Below, in pieces: positions 17,357 to 25,999 of a DNA stretch of 64,000 nt; the first letter of the stretch is position 1; the number at the start of each line of letters is the position of its first letter. The position numbers and the translations under genes were made by a program. The stretch comes from an uncultured Cohaesibacter sp. (GTDB lineage: Bacteria; Pseudomonadota; Alphaproteobacteria; Rhizobiales; Cohaesibacteraceae). The stretch spans positions 1,696,501-1,760,500 of the forward strand of contig NZ_OY781114.1 of NCBI RefSeq assembly GCF_963676485.1, written 5' to 3'. The notes beneath the pieces were generated by a model, which ran no database searches, was not told the DNA's origin, and worked only from the letters and a program-made list of their open reading frames with translations.

Positions 17357-20074
17357 CTAGAACTGGACCTTGAGACCAGCCTTGAAGCCGTGGTCTCTGG
17401 TGTTTTCGCTGAAATTGCCCTGATAGGCGACGTTGACGGAGAGGTCCGAGCCGCGGTTGAGCGAGAAGCCCGCCTCGACAAGGGCTGCGTCACGATCGAT
17501 GGGTGCACCGGAGACAGCAAAGCGGTTCCCGCCCGAAGCAAAGCGCATGTCCGTGGTGCTGTCTACATCACCCATGGCATGCTGCCAGGCGGCCGAGCCG
17601 TTGAGCGAAGCAGTCATGTCGCCCACTGCGCCAACCCTCACATCACCACGCACACCGAGCGTGGAAACGCCCAGAACCGTGTCCTTCGAGTCTGCTGTAA
17701 GAGCGCTGGCCCCGCCGGTCTCAGTGAAGCCATCGGTCCACTGGTGCATAACGGCAACGCCCGCAAAGGGCTGAAGTCGTGCCATATCGAATGCGTAGGT
17801 ATAGCCAAGTTCGGCAAAGGCCTGTGTGGTGGCCGCATCATAGTCAGCACTCAGGTTATTGCTCAGCCCGCCAAAGGATACCGTGCGGTCCGCGTCGACC
17901 TGATGCCAGATGACGTTGGCTCCCAGATTGAGATCGATGATCCCGCTTTCAGTGTCAAACTGGGTGCCGCCATAGATACCGGCGTGGAAATTGTCGATGT
18001 CACTTTGCGAGTTGATCGCGTTCGCCTTGTTGGTTGTGTTGGAATAGCCAGCAAAGGCACCGGTGCGCCAGCCGCTCCAGATCACTGCATCCATGCCGAC
18101 GAGGAAGCCCTTGCTATCATTCTTGATTTTGGCGGTGTTGGCGGTCGCGCCGGTCTCGCCCCACATGCCAAAGGCCTGTGCCCACATTTGCGGGGTGCGC
18201 GTCATGGCTGCTGTGATGTCGTCTTCATTGTGGAAGCCATAGGAGATCTGATGACCCGAGCCGCCAATGCCGCCCATGGTAGAGCGCAGGCGCTGGTTGG
18301 CGGCGTTGCGGTCTATGCTGCTGTTGGTGGTCATCGTCGTCTGAATGGTCGAATGCAGCTCACCGGTCAACTGGTTGAAGGCGCCTGCTGGCGCCCCATC
18401 CGGCAAGGTGAGGACCGCATCATAGACCGGATTGCCTGAACCCAGACCCTCAACCACATTGGCAACCATTTTCTGGTTGGACGTGTTGGCCTTATCGGCA
18501 AAGCTGCCGCCGCCGCTGCGGGTCAGCGTCAGGGTTGCTTCCTTGTCGGAATAGTCAACGGATGCATCAAGGAAAGCGAAACTCTCGGTGATCGTGCCAA
18601 ACTCACCAGTCAGTGTGTCCGCGGAGAGGATTGAATATTCGGTGTTGGCCGCATAGCTGGAGCCATCATCGGTGCCGTTTTCGGCCAGAACTGCAAGGGT
18701 GGCGCCAGTATCGATGCTGACGGAGCCGGTGGATACCAGCTTGTCGGAATGGCCATCCTTGTCCACTTCAACCTGATAGGTCGAGCCTGCAACAAAGTCC
18801 AGATCACCGTTCACATTCAGCATGCCGATGGAGTTGCCCGGTGCAAGGATGGCGCCCGAGGCGAGCGTCACATCGCTGACCGTGCCGGTGCCGCCAAGTG
18901 TTCCGCCATTCAACACGGTAATGGCTCGATTGAACGTGCTATTGACGGCCATCACACCGCCATTGACCGTCGCCGAGCCAGTAAATCCAGAATAATTCCC
19001 GGTTAGCTGGGTCGCTCCTGAATAGAAGGCCAGCGTTCCAGTTCCTTTCACGTCCGTATCAAATTCGTAATCCGTGTCTGTGTGGTTGAAGACGATTGTC
19101 CCAGTGCCTGATCCGAACGCAACAAATGCTGCTTTCAGGGTACCTGCACCAATCGCTGTTTTATTTGCAGCCGCGCCAATATTGAGTATGCCGGTCGAAC
19201 CATTTGAGTCACCGATAGTGAGGGTCCCGCTATAGTTGCCACCCGTTTCCGTGCCGACTGTTACCAAGCCGCCTTTGGCAATATTGAGCGTGCCATTGCC
19301 CCGACGACCGACGGTAAAATCGTCGCCAGTTACCTCCAAGGTCGAGTTGGTGCCGGAGACGCTTACTGTGCCCTCACCATCTAAATGATAGCCGATATAA
19401 CCCACAACACTGATGGTTCTGCCGCCATCTTCGATGGACAGCGTGCTAGTTTGATCACTGCCTACACCGATGGCTCTGCCGCCTCCTTCGATGGCCATTA
19501 TGCTCGATATACCTTCCCCCAAACCAATGGAGAGAGAGCCATGGTTGGTCCAAGTTGAACCGGGCCCCTTAACCACCACGTTCCCTACACCACCATAATA
19601 TGCGCCGATTTTTCCATTGGCATTGTGAACCGACCCACCATTCGTGACACTGAGTGAACCAGTGCCTTTCCCGCCGATGGAGAGGTCTCTGTAAGTTCCG
19701 GGCGCTCCGTTTACCCAGGACGAGCCCGCGCCACCCACCGTGACAGTGCCATTGCTTGTAGCATTTTGGCCGATGGTCGCATCATCATCATTGGTAACCG
19801 TTGCGCCCTTCGAGATGTTCAGGGTGCCAACGCCGTTTTCTCCGACAACGAGGACGGAATCATAGCTCACCGAACTGGTGATATCGCGAACTTCGTCTCC
19901 ATCGATATATTCTCCGAGGCGTCCAGCCTTCGCCGTGTATGGCAGCGCAGTCGCGAGGGCTGTTGTCGTCAACAAAACCGCACAAATGCTCGGCCGTGGT
20001 CGCCAGACGCTGCGGTTGTTTCGCTGTTTCGAGTGATGGGTTAAAGCTTTAGTCGATGGAAAGGTCATAGGCAT
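17357..20074 (-). CDS. Autotransporter outer membrane beta-barrel protein
   Basis: A type Va secretion protein of about 905 residues. The N-terminal basic region and hydrophobic segment (ICAVLLTTTALATALPYTAKA) form an extended signal peptide. The passenger, roughly residues 60-560, carries repeated GTGTLNI/GTVTVGG-type units of the T5SS/PEP-CTERM-associated kind (LSIGGKGTGSLSVTNGG, KGPGSTWTN) and then an autotransporter beta-strand region with GGTLGGTGTV. The last ~280 residues are the beta barrel ending in phenylalanine (HGFKAGLKVQF), the usual sorting signal. The ATG at 20074 (MPMTF) or 20068 fits; the frame begins further upstream. It is likely a surface adhesin; the ligand is unknown. It is the largest gene of the accessory half and carries no repeat inside. 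Confidence 0.9.
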   Translation of the reverse strand: MPMTFPSTKALTHHSKQRNNRSVWRPRPSICAVLLTTTALATALPYTAKAGRLGEYIDGDEVRDITSSVSYDSVLVVGENGVGTLNISKGATVTNDDDATIGQNATSNGTVTVGGAGSSWVNGAPGTYRDLSIGGKGTGSLSVTNGGSVHNANGKIGAYYGGVGNVVVKGPGSTWTNHGSLSIGLGEGISSIMAIEGGGRAIGVGSDQTSTLSIEDGGRTISVVGYIGYHLDGEGTVSVSGTNSTLEVTGDDFTVGRRGNGTLNIAKGGLVTVGTETGGNYSGTLTIGDSNGSTGILNIGAAANKTAIGAGTLKAAFVAFGSGTGTIVFNHTDTDYEFDTDVKGTGTLAFYSGATQLTGNYSGFTGSATVNGGVMAVNSTFNRAITVLNGGTLGGTGTVSDVTLASGAILAPGNSIGMLNVNGDLDFVAGSTYQVEVDKDGHSDKLVSTGSVSIDTGATLAVLAENGTDDGSSYAANTEYSILSADTLTGEFGTITESFAFLDASVDYSDKEATLTLTRSGGGSFADKANTSNQKMVANVVEGLGSGNPVYDAVLTLPDGAPAGAFNQLTGELHSTIQTTMTTNSSIDRNAANQRLRSTMGGIGGSGHQISYGFHNEDDITAAMTRTPQMWAQAFGMWGETGATANTAKIKNDSKGFLVGMDAVIWSGWRTGAFAGYSNTTNKANAINSQSDIDNFHAGIYGGTQFDTESGIIDLNLGANVIWHQVDADRTVSFGGLSNNLSADYDAATTQAFAELGYTYAFDMARLQPFAGVAVMHQWTDGFTETGGASALTADSKDTVLGVSTLGVRGDVRVGAVGDMTASLNGSAAWQHAMGDVDSTTDMRFASGGNRFAVSGAPIDRDAALVEAGFSLNRGSDLSVNVAYQGNFSENTRDHGFKAGLKVQF

Positions 20075-20125
20075 TGGCCACTCAATTTTGTGGGCATAGA
20101 GCTTGTTCCTGTTTTGTACATGCAT

Positions 20126-20458
20126 GAATTACATGTCTGGATCGAAACAAGTCGTGATTTTGAATTGGAAACTATCAAGGGTTGAAAGAGCCCAACAATC
20201 AGCAATTCCTGCAATAGGAACAATAACCTCTCGTGGTTAGCCAAATGGCTAAGCATTGGCGCTCCAAGAAAGCGAGATACTCTGGAAACACTCAAATCCA
20301 CGCCTAAACAGCGTCTGTCTAGGTTTTATGTATGGAAAGAACATTTTTGCGGAAAAGCTTACAATCTGGACCTCTGGGACGGGTGCTGCCGCCTAAACCA
20401 GCCACAATAGGACAAATGCCCTCAAAAGCTCATTTTGTATAAGCAAATGCAATCGATC
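20126..20458. other. Gap upstream of the autotransporter gene, no gene seen
   Basis: AT-rich non-coding sequence that should hold the autotransporter promoter on the minus strand. No convincing gene or family 1 copy is seen. It ends at a run of twelve G residues. Confidence 0.5.
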
Positions 20459-20470
20459 GGGGGGGGGGGG
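20459..20470. repeat. Homopolymeric tract of 12 G
   Basis: An uninterrupted run of twelve G, unusual for this sequence. It lies about 385 bp upstream of the autotransporter start and beside a dead transposase end. Slippage is possible, but it is too far away to be placed confidently in a promoter. Confidence 0.6.
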
Positions 20471-20485
20471 AGGCTCGACGCTCCC

Positions 20486-20640
20486 TCATGCTGGTGTTGG
20501 GAGCAGCTTTGCCATCTTGCGCAGGTTCTACGCTGTGGCTGCCAGTGTGAACTCGTCTTTCGCCCCATTTGGTCCTCGAAGACGCAGTCTATTCAGCCCC
20601 ATAATCTTCTTCATGTGAGTGAGGTCCACACCTACCGGAG
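20486..20640 (-). pseudogene. IS1182-like transposase C-terminal remnant
   Basis: The minus strand encodes PVGVDLTHMKKIMGLNRLRL, RGPNGAKDEFTLAATA, an in-frame TAG, then NLRKMAKLLPTPA and a stop. This is the conserved C-terminal end of IS1182-type transposases; the TAG replaces an expected glutamine codon. Nothing of the rest of the gene remains. To the right the sequence passes into a reverse family 1 left module. Confidence 0.7.
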
Positions 20641-20641
20641 A

Positions 20642-20725
20642 GAGGCGGCAAAGGGCCACGATCACCAATTAGATTGAAAGCTGCGAACCCGATGCTCTAG
20701 GCCGCGTCGAGTCCGATCAAGACCT
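20642..20725 (-). repeat. Family 1 intergenic repeat, left module, reverse, degenerate
   Basis: GGCGGCAAAGGGCCACGATC, ACCAATTAGA and GCGTCGAGTCCGATCAAGAC read in reverse as the left module with the GCGGCCC junction partly altered. It is the first of the reverse run that extends to 29.5 kb. Confidence 0.5.
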
Positions 20726-20824
20726 TGGTTCAGCGAATGGAGTTTACCAAAAGATGTCTTTTCTTAGTCTCGACTTTGCTCTTATAAAACACGACTGCGA
20801 GCAACAATTTAAAGGAAGATCGAC

Positions 20825-21487
20825 ATGACAGATGTTTCGAACTCTTACAATGAACAGGCCGCGATGTACGACAGTGTGATTGAAAAACTCGTTCCAGATT
20901 ACGAAGTGTTCAACACTCTGATATCTGAAGTCATAGGTTGCCCAGAAACAATTTTGGACGTTGGGTGCGGAACAGGAAACACATTGCTTCGGTTGTTGGA
21001 ACGCCATCCTTCTGCGAGACTAACAGGGTTGGATACATCATCTGCAATGATTGAAGCGGCTCGTATCAAGTTGGAAGGCCGTGTCGACCTGCATAATATA
21101 TCAGTGGAGGAGTTCCAGACAGAGCACTCGTTTGACGTCATTACATCAGTGATGGTCATGCACAATCTCAAAAGCTTGGACGCCAGACGCCTTGCTTATG
21201 GTTTGTTCCACAACGCGTTGGCAAATGGAGGCGTATACGCCACGGTTGATATCTTCAAAGGGGAGTGTGAGCGTTCGGAAAAACTGTTTTCTCAGATGTG
21301 GCGCGAGTTTCTTCTTGAAGACTTTAGCGAAGAGGAAGTAGACAACAAATGGTTGGCCCTTCACAAGGCAAAAGACATGCCTTTGCGGCTTTCGGATCAG
21401 ATAGCCTTGCTAAAGGAAGTCGGTTTTTCTAACGTTGACGTAGTGCACAAGCGGTTGGGTTTTGGCTTGATTTTGGCTCATCGTTAG
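20825..21487 (+). CDS. Class I SAM-dependent methyltransferase
   Basis: A 220-residue cytoplasmic methyltransferase with a Rossmann-type SAM-binding fold. Motif I is LDVGCGTGNT at about residues 44-53, followed by the acidic post-I residue in LTGLDTSSAMIEAAR and motif IV in FDVITSVMVMHNL. The substrate is unknown; the overall shape resembles small-molecule methyltransferases of the methyltransf_25 type. An AAAGGAAGATCGAC sequence gives a good ribosome binding site. It is a single-gene unit with reverse family 1 copies on both sides. Confidence 0.88.
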   Translation: MTDVSNSYNEQAAMYDSVIEKLVPDYEVFNTLISEVIGCPETILDVGCGTGNTLLRLLERHPSARLTGLDTSSAMIEAARIKLEGRVDLHNISVEEFQTEHSFDVITSVMVMHNLKSLDARRLAYGLFHNALANGGVYATVDIFKGECERSEKLFSQMWREFLLEDFSEEEVDNKWLALHKAKDMPLRLSDQIALLKEVGFSNVDVVHKRLGFGLILAHR

Positions 21488-21539
21488 ATCTCCGGCTGTG
21501 ACCAAACATCAGCTTTGTCCCGTAGTGCTGAAGTGCCGG

Positions 21540-21695
21540 AATTGAAATGCTACGGACCGAATGAACGTCAGCTTCCAGAAAGCCGAACTCAATATTCGAA
21601 TGTCTGCAGAGGGCCGCGATTGCTGATCACGAGCCAAGATGCCCGTTGTCACCTGGCGATGCGTTGCATCAGACCGCTTCGAGCCCTTTTTGACC
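21540..21695 (-). repeat. Family 1 intergenic repeat, full length, reverse
   Basis: Reverse copy with a degenerate right module (GAAATGCTACGGACCGAATG) and a very well kept left module (GGGCCGCGATTGCTGATC, ACGAGCCAAGATGCCCGTTG, CGCTTCGAGCCCTTTTTGAC). Confidence 0.8.
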
Positions 21696-21725
21696 GACGC
21701 CGCATGCAGTACAAATATCCGATAT

Positions 21726-22238
21726 TCAATCAATCAGGCTAAAGCGATACAACACAGAGCTTGGCAACCAAGATGGCGAAACTGCTTCGGCGTCCAGTTC
21801 ACCACCTAGGCGTTCAGCCAGACCTCGCGACGCAGAATTGTCGTGATGCACATGCGCAACTAGGCTTGAGAGTCCGAGTTCCTGAGTTGCATAGTTCATG
21901 AATGCAATACCAGCCTCTGTAGCAAATCCTTTGCCCTCATCATCCTCATTCCAAAGAGTCCAAGTGATTTCAGGAGGCTCAGTCGAGTTGAGTTGTAATG
22001 CACCGAAATGTCCCAGCGGCCGTTCAGTTTTGCGCTCCAAAAACACGAAACGACCGAACCCGCGCAACTCCCAATGTCCGATCATCGATGCCAATTTTTC
22101 AAACGCTTGTACCTCACTAAACGGGCCTCCCACGTACCTCGTTCGCTCGCTAAGGCAATATCTCGTATACAAAGGCAAGTCTGATCGACTAGGTGGCCGG
22201 AACAATAGCCGTTTGGTTTCTAATGGAAAGGTTTGCAC
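21726..22238 (-). CDS. GNAT family N-acetyltransferase, RimJ/RimL type
   Basis: A 170-residue acetyltransferase of the RimJ/RimL-like GNAT group (pfam Acetyltransf_3). It opens with TFPLETKRLLFRPPSRSDLP, has the conserved tryptophan-rich strand EITWTLWNEDDEGKGFATEA that includes the acetyl-CoA loop, and NSASRGLAERLGGELD near the end. Start: the GTG at 22238 has an AAAAGGA site 7 bases upstream and matches the family start, while the longer frame to 22340 reads through a repeat-like leader. Substrate not predictable. Confidence 0.85.
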   Translation of the reverse strand: MQTFPLETKRLLFRPPSRSDLPLYTRYCLSERTRYVGGPFSEVQAFEKLASMIGHWELRGFGRFVFLERKTERPLGHFGALQLNSTEPPEITWTLWNEDDEGKGFATEAGIAFMNYATQELGLSSLVAHVHHDNSASRGLAERLGGELDAEAVSPSWLPSSVLYRFSLID

Positions 22239-22369
22239 TGAAAAATCCTTTTGATCCTGACCTACAATGGCAGACTGACCCAACACAAGTATGACAAACG
22301 TGGATAGTACAAGGTTTTGCTTGTCCAACCAAAGCTGCACTTAGAACAACCGCAGCGAAAGTCGGCTTC

Positions 22370-22556
22370 GTCCACGCTCCTGTCACCTCGGCGCTAAAAA
22401 TGCTGCGGGTTGCACGAATGAAGGCAATGGGGAAGTGGACTTGCCCCAGATGATGGTTGTCGAATGCCCGCATTGGGCCGATTGCAAGCGCGGATCTGGA
22501 TGAGCGGTTGTCATCATGACACGTCGTATTCGACCGCTTGGAGCCCGTCTTGACCA
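22370..22556 (-). repeat. Family 1 intergenic repeat, full length, reverse (edge of GNAT duplication)
   Basis: Reverse copy with CTGTCACCTCGGCGCTAAAA, ATGCTGCGGGTTGCACGAAT and GAGCCCGTCTTGACCAATAT. From the CATTCG box through the left module it is nearly identical to the forward copy at 14507. Beyond the box it switches to the variant right edge seen at 29.6 kb. Confidence 0.85.
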
Positions 22557-22653
22557 ATATCGCAGCATGATCTAGCGTTTGTCATCATTAAGCCATACAT
22601 GGCTTTCGTGAGATTTCCAGTCGAAATTAACTTAGTTATTGAGAGATGCAATC

Positions 22654-23124
22654 GTGAAAACTAGAACTGCTGAGGTTGGCGACGTCGAACAAATGAGCGC
22701 ATTTCTCAAAGAACTGACAGCGGCTGGAAAGCGAAAGAGCCCTGACGACGAGAGTTTCGTACGCGCGCACTATATTGAAGGTCCGAGTAAGATTTGCTGT
22801 ACGGTGGTCGAGGAAAATGGTGCCGTACTTGGCTTTCAGTCTCTGATACGTGCCGTAGCTGGCAATCCCTACGGGGTTGAAACAGGCTGGGGCATCATCG
22901 GTACGCACATTCGACCGTCCTCTGCTCGCCGAGGTGTGGGACGCGCGCTTTTTGAAGTTAGCAGCAGCTTAGCCAGAGAGGCTTCAATTGCACAGATTGA
23001 TGCGACCATTGCGGCAGACAACTTGGAAGCACTAGCCTACTATGAAGCGATGGGGTTTCGAACATATCGAACGCCAGAAGGTTTAATCTGCAAACGGTTC
23101 GGCGTTGTGTCTCAAAAAAAGTAG
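22654..23124 (+). CDS. GNAT family N-acetyltransferase, copy 2 of inverted duplicate
   Basis: The same 156-residue acetyltransferase as at 13937-14407, in opposite orientation. The protein differs only near the C-terminus (FGVVSQKK against FDVVPQKK). The acetyl-CoA loop (RRGVGRALF) and all core motifs are intact in both, so both copies appear functional. The start is taken as GTG at 22654 with GAGAG upstream; TTG at 22639 is the alternative. Flanking non-coding sequence and parts of both bordering family 1 repeats are included in the duplication. Confidence 0.88.
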   Translation: MKTRTAEVGDVEQMSAFLKELTAAGKRKSPDDESFVRAHYIEGPSKICCTVVEENGAVLGFQSLIRAVAGNPYGVETGWGIIGTHIRPSSARRGVGRALFEVSSSLAREASIAQIDATIAADNLEALAYYEAMGFRTYRTPEGLICKRFGVVSQKK

Positions 23125-23199
23125 TTGCGTTGAAATTCGTGCAAATGGCCATTGCGACAGGGGCATCCAACGACAGCCAAGTCCAACCAACCTGCCTCT

Positions 23200-23287
23200 G
23201 AGTTTGTGAGAATGCTGCACTTTGTTTGAATGACAGCAATGAGGAGGCGGCCTTGTTGCAATTTTTAATTGACGACCGGCAGCAACG
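23200..23287 (-). repeat. Family 1 intergenic repeat, right module, reverse, interrupted by MITE
   Basis: AATGCTGCACTTTGTTTGAA, TGACAGCAATGAGGAGGCGG and GACGACCGGCAGCAACGGGC match the copy at 13.8 kb in reverse. The copy is broken at its GGCC by the MITE-like element; a few bases of its continuation (GTCATTTAAAT) resume at 23463. Confidence 0.8.
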
Positions 23288-23462
23288 GGCCGATTCCGTT
23301 GAAAAAGTCGATGGTCATGACTTCACGTCAGGTTTTGCAGGATTTGATTCCTGTGTTCTTGAAAATTTGGATTTCTATCCGCCTCAGAGCCATTGTGTGA
23401 AATCGAATTCTAGGATTTCGGTACGGAATTTTGAGTGCGACCCTTTTTCAACGGAATCGGCC
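23288..23462. mobile_element. MITE-like element, copy 1 (175 bp)
   Basis: The ends are perfect inverted repeats of GGCCGATTCCGTTGAAAAAG. There is no coding capacity. It is inserted in the GGCC of a reverse family 1 repeat, with GGCC present at both ends. If the element is taken as starting with GATTCCG, then GGCC is a 4-base target duplication. The inner sequence matches the copy at 37.9 kb. Confidence 0.85.
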
Positions 23463-23477
23463 GTCATTTAAATACCC

Positions 23478-23580
23478 CCCACTAGGATCTGTTGGCAAAC
23501 TGCTTTACCCAAAGCCTAGCTGATATGATCTGAATGAAGCCCAATTAGCTTTTGCCGTTTTGTCAACAGGTCCTAGTGGG
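23478..23580. mobile_element. Small inverted-repeat element (103 bp)
   Basis: The ends CCCACTAGGATCTGTTGGC and the reverse complement of GTCAACAGGTCCTAGTGGG form imperfect inverted repeats of about 22 bases. There is no open frame. It looks like a miniature or internally deleted insertion sequence and lies 15 bp from the previous MITE. Confidence 0.65.
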
Positions 23581-23994
23581 CATACCATTAGTGTGTGCGT
23601 TATATATGTACATGGTGGGTGGCTCGTCTCTGTACACCTTAAGTGTCGTCAGGGCCTTCCCATCCAGTCACACCAACAACGTCTGTGATACCGTGTGCCT
23701 GCTTCCCAATTTTGATTGTGATACTGACTGTCTGGCGCGTCCGTCAATATCCCTCCGAGAGTCTGAGATGCAGTCTGAGGGTCGTCAGCGCAGGTTAGCG
23801 ACAAGTATCACCTACGGCTACTTTTCTGTCCGTCATCGTCGCCTCAGCATTAACCCTATCGGTCTTCTACTATAGGCGCCGCATCGTCATAAGCCAATGA
23901 AATTGCAAATTAACTATATTGGTTATAGTTAGTGATTTATTAAATTCCCAGGTTGTATATTTCTAAAAGTTTCCATCAAATTGAGTTCAGTATT
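23581..23994. other. Gap upstream of the porin-like gene, no gene seen
   Basis: An open frame covers part of it (23552-23875), but its translation is cysteine-rich and has no family-like pattern or ribosome binding site, so it is not called. The last 100 bp are AT-rich (TTAACTATATTGGTTATAGT) and may hold the promoter of the outer membrane protein gene. Confidence 0.5.
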
Positions 23995-24627
23995 ATGCAA
24001 AACGGTTTAGCGATTGCTTCTCTTTTCCTTCTTTCTTCAACGGGTTTGTCCGCAGCAGCAGACCTTTCCCCCCCCATTATTGGCAATGATTCCGTAGAAA
24101 CCACTAGTAGCTGGCAAGGGGCTTATGCTGGCGTTCAGGGAGGATGGGCTTGGGTAACAGCCCATGACAACTCTGGTTTTCCAAACACAGACGTTGATGG
24201 TGGATCAATAGGCGCGTTCATCGGCTACAACCATACCTTCGAGCAACTCGTATTCGGCATGGAATTGGACGCAAGCTATTTCAACATCGAAAAAACTACG
24301 AGCTCGTCCACCATCCGAAGCAACTGGAGCGCGGGTTTGAGCGGCAGAATTGGTTATGCATTTGACACCTTTATGCCCTATGCGAGAGTTGGCTTGGGTT
24401 TGCAAGATGGGTATATGAAAGGACTTGGTTCCGGTCGGTCTGATTCTAACATTCATGCCTACGGAGAATTTGGTCTAGGCCTTGAAATGAAGCTTACCGA
24501 CAACACGAGCCTGCGAGGGGAAGTCCTCCGCCGCGCCTCGGACAAACAAACCTATCAACTGAACAATGACTATGAAGGCCATTTCGATAACACACTTGGC
24601 CGTGTAGGATTATCTTACCAGTTCTAA
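23995..24627 (+). CDS. Outer membrane beta-barrel protein, Omp25/Omp31 porin-like
   Basis: A 210-residue outer membrane protein with a cleavable signal peptide (LAIASLFLLSSTGLSAAADL) and an eight-stranded barrel of the OMP_b-brl type common in Rhizobiales. Features include SWQGAYAGVQGGWAWV at the first strand, GAFIGYNHTFEQLVFGMEL, GRIGYAFDTFMPYARVG, and a C-terminal aromatic residue (VGLSYQF) for BamA recognition. The ATG at 23995 begins the signal peptide. A strong terminator follows 38 bp after the stop. Confidence 0.85.
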   Translation: MQNGLAIASLFLLSSTGLSAAADLSPPIIGNDSVETTSSWQGAYAGVQGGWAWVTAHDNSGFPNTDVDGGSIGAFIGYNHTFEQLVFGMELDASYFNIEKTTSSSTIRSNWSAGLSGRIGYAFDTFMPYARVGLGLQDGYMKGLGSGRSDSNIHAYGEFGLGLEMKLTDNTSLRGEVLRRASDKQTYQLNNDYEGHFDNTLGRVGLSYQF

Positions 24628-24664
24628 TCGATAAATCATCAAGTCGATTGTAAAGACGTAGCAG

Positions 24665-24695
24665 GGCCCTCGGTTGAATACCAGGGCCCGCTTTT
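24665..24695 (+). terminator. Rho-independent terminator of the porin-like gene
   Basis: GGGCCCT and AGGGCCC form a perfect 7-base stem with a 12-base loop, followed by GCTTTTGC, starting 38 bp after the stop codon at 24627. Confidence 0.65.
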
Positions 24696-24703
24696 GCAAA
24701 AGA

Positions 24704-24788
24704 GCTGCGATTACAAAACATGGACGTGGATGAGCATTTTCGCATGATGATGCACTGCGTCAGGCTGGTTCGAGCCCTCTTGAGACCT
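24704..24788 (-). repeat. Family 1 intergenic repeat, left module, reverse
   Basis: GAGCTGCGATTACAAAACAT, GGATGAGCATTTTCGCATGA, TGATGCACTGCGTCAGGCTG and TTCGAGCCCTCTTGAGACC. Only the left module is present. Confidence 0.7.
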
Positions 24789-24879
24789 TCGACAATTGCA
24801 AAAACGAAGGTTTTGCAACGGTCTTTCACGCCCTGCTATTTCAACGGCTTAGGTGGCGCAAAATCTTGCGCAAAAAGAT

Positions 24880-25776
24880 TCAGATAAATTCTTGCGGTCC
24901 ATTGGGCATTGCACCGTAAACGCGATGCGCTAATTGCCAGCCTTCAATGCTAGAGGGTGCATTAAGTTGCTCGTTTGGCTCAAGCTTTACCAAGTGTCTG
25001 TAGAGAGAGTTGGCAACCATATCTACCGCGAGAATTAGTGGCTCCAATTTTCCCAAAATAGATATTTCCCCTAAATTCTGCGCATCCATCGGAAATTCCA
25101 AATCGGGTGCTGACATCTGAAACGTAAACTGCCTTTTCAGTGTCGATTTAGTTTTGGGATTGTATCCAGTCACAGTTTTAGTTGACGGTTTTCCGATGTT
25201 TTGGACGCGTTTGATGGACGCTTTATATTCATTTAGCAAATCCGTCTCATCAAAAAACATGTCTATGACCCTATAATCTGTATCATGACAAAGTGCGTCC
25301 AACTTAAGAGCCAATCCAACCATAAGCTCTGTTTCAATCCGCGTCCTATCCTTCTTGGGCTTGACTTTGTATTCAGAGCGAGCCGTCGCCTGAGCATTTT
25401 CTCGCATTTCTAATTTTTTTTCGAACGTGCTTCTTTGCACACGTGCACGCCGAGCTTCAAAAACAATAGGAATTTCTAAACTACCAATCAGACCAAAGAA
25501 TTCACTGCGGACCGCATGGGCAACATTTTTCCAGTGCTGATTATTAGACGCAAATGCTTTAGAAATGTGGGGTTGTGAGTTTGGAGGTGTAGCTTTTAGG
25601 AATTCATCAAAACCTCTTTGAAATTTTGGCCGCATCTCATGAAGTCGTTCTTCAGGCACTGAAATTGAGCACAGTAGCCCTAGTTCATCGTCTCGTGCGT
25701 CTGTGAGGTTTCTAGACAATCCCTTTGCGCCGCCTTCATCGATGAAGGCCAGTATTTTGTTCTTAATATCCGTCAT
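24880..25776 (-). CDS. Hypothetical protein with DUF3800-like N-terminal motif
   Basis: A 298-residue soluble protein not confidently recognised. It opens with ILAFIDEGGAKG, similar to the FIDESG start of DUF3800 proteins (RNase H-like fold), and has later acidic residues in YRVIDMFFDETD that could complete a metal site. A basic middle region (KPKKDRTRIETELM) and a C-terminal helical part follow. Composition is AT-rich and unlike its neighbours, suggesting recent acquisition. The ATG at 25776 has TGGAAAACC upstream. It is a single-gene unit between reverse family 1 modules. Confidence 0.6.
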   Translation of the reverse strand: MTDIKNKILAFIDEGGAKGLSRNLTDARDDELGLLCSISVPEERLHEMRPKFQRGFDEFLKATPPNSQPHISKAFASNNQHWKNVAHAVRSEFFGLIGSLEIPIVFEARRARVQRSTFEKKLEMRENAQATARSEYKVKPKKDRTRIETELMVGLALKLDALCHDTDYRVIDMFFDETDLLNEYKASIKRVQNIGKPSTKTVTGYNPKTKSTLKRQFTFQMSAPDLEFPMDAQNLGEISILGKLEPLILAVDMVANSLYRHLVKLEPNEQLNAPSSIEGWQLAHRVYGAMPNGPQEFI

Positions 25777-25880
25777 GGTTTTCCATCGCAATTTAAGGTC
25801 ATGTTAAAGTCGCATAATACGAATATATGGAAATGTCGCAAAACCCATCGTTTTTGCAACAGACCTTGAAGGTCTTAAAA

Positions 25881-25992
25881 GTCCGCGCTGCTGTCACCTA
25901 GGTGCTAAAAATGCTGCGCCTCGTTCGAACGGCTGCAATGGGGAAGCAATCTCTCAAAATTTGCTTGCCGACGAATGCCGGCCGCGATTGAT
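25881..25992 (-). repeat. Family 1 intergenic repeat, right module, reverse
   Basis: GTCCGCGCTGCTGTCACCTA, AATGCTGCGCCTCGTTCGAA, GGCTGCAATGGGGAAGC and GAATGCCGGCCGCGATTG. It has the CTAGGTGAC-type right edge. Confidence 0.75.
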
Positions 25993-25999
25993 CGATCCT

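Noticed and set aside
17309-18439. Long plus-strand open frame antisense to the autotransporter
   Set aside because: It is a shadow of the repetitive, codon-biased autotransporter frame; its translation has no family pattern and it has no upstream signal.
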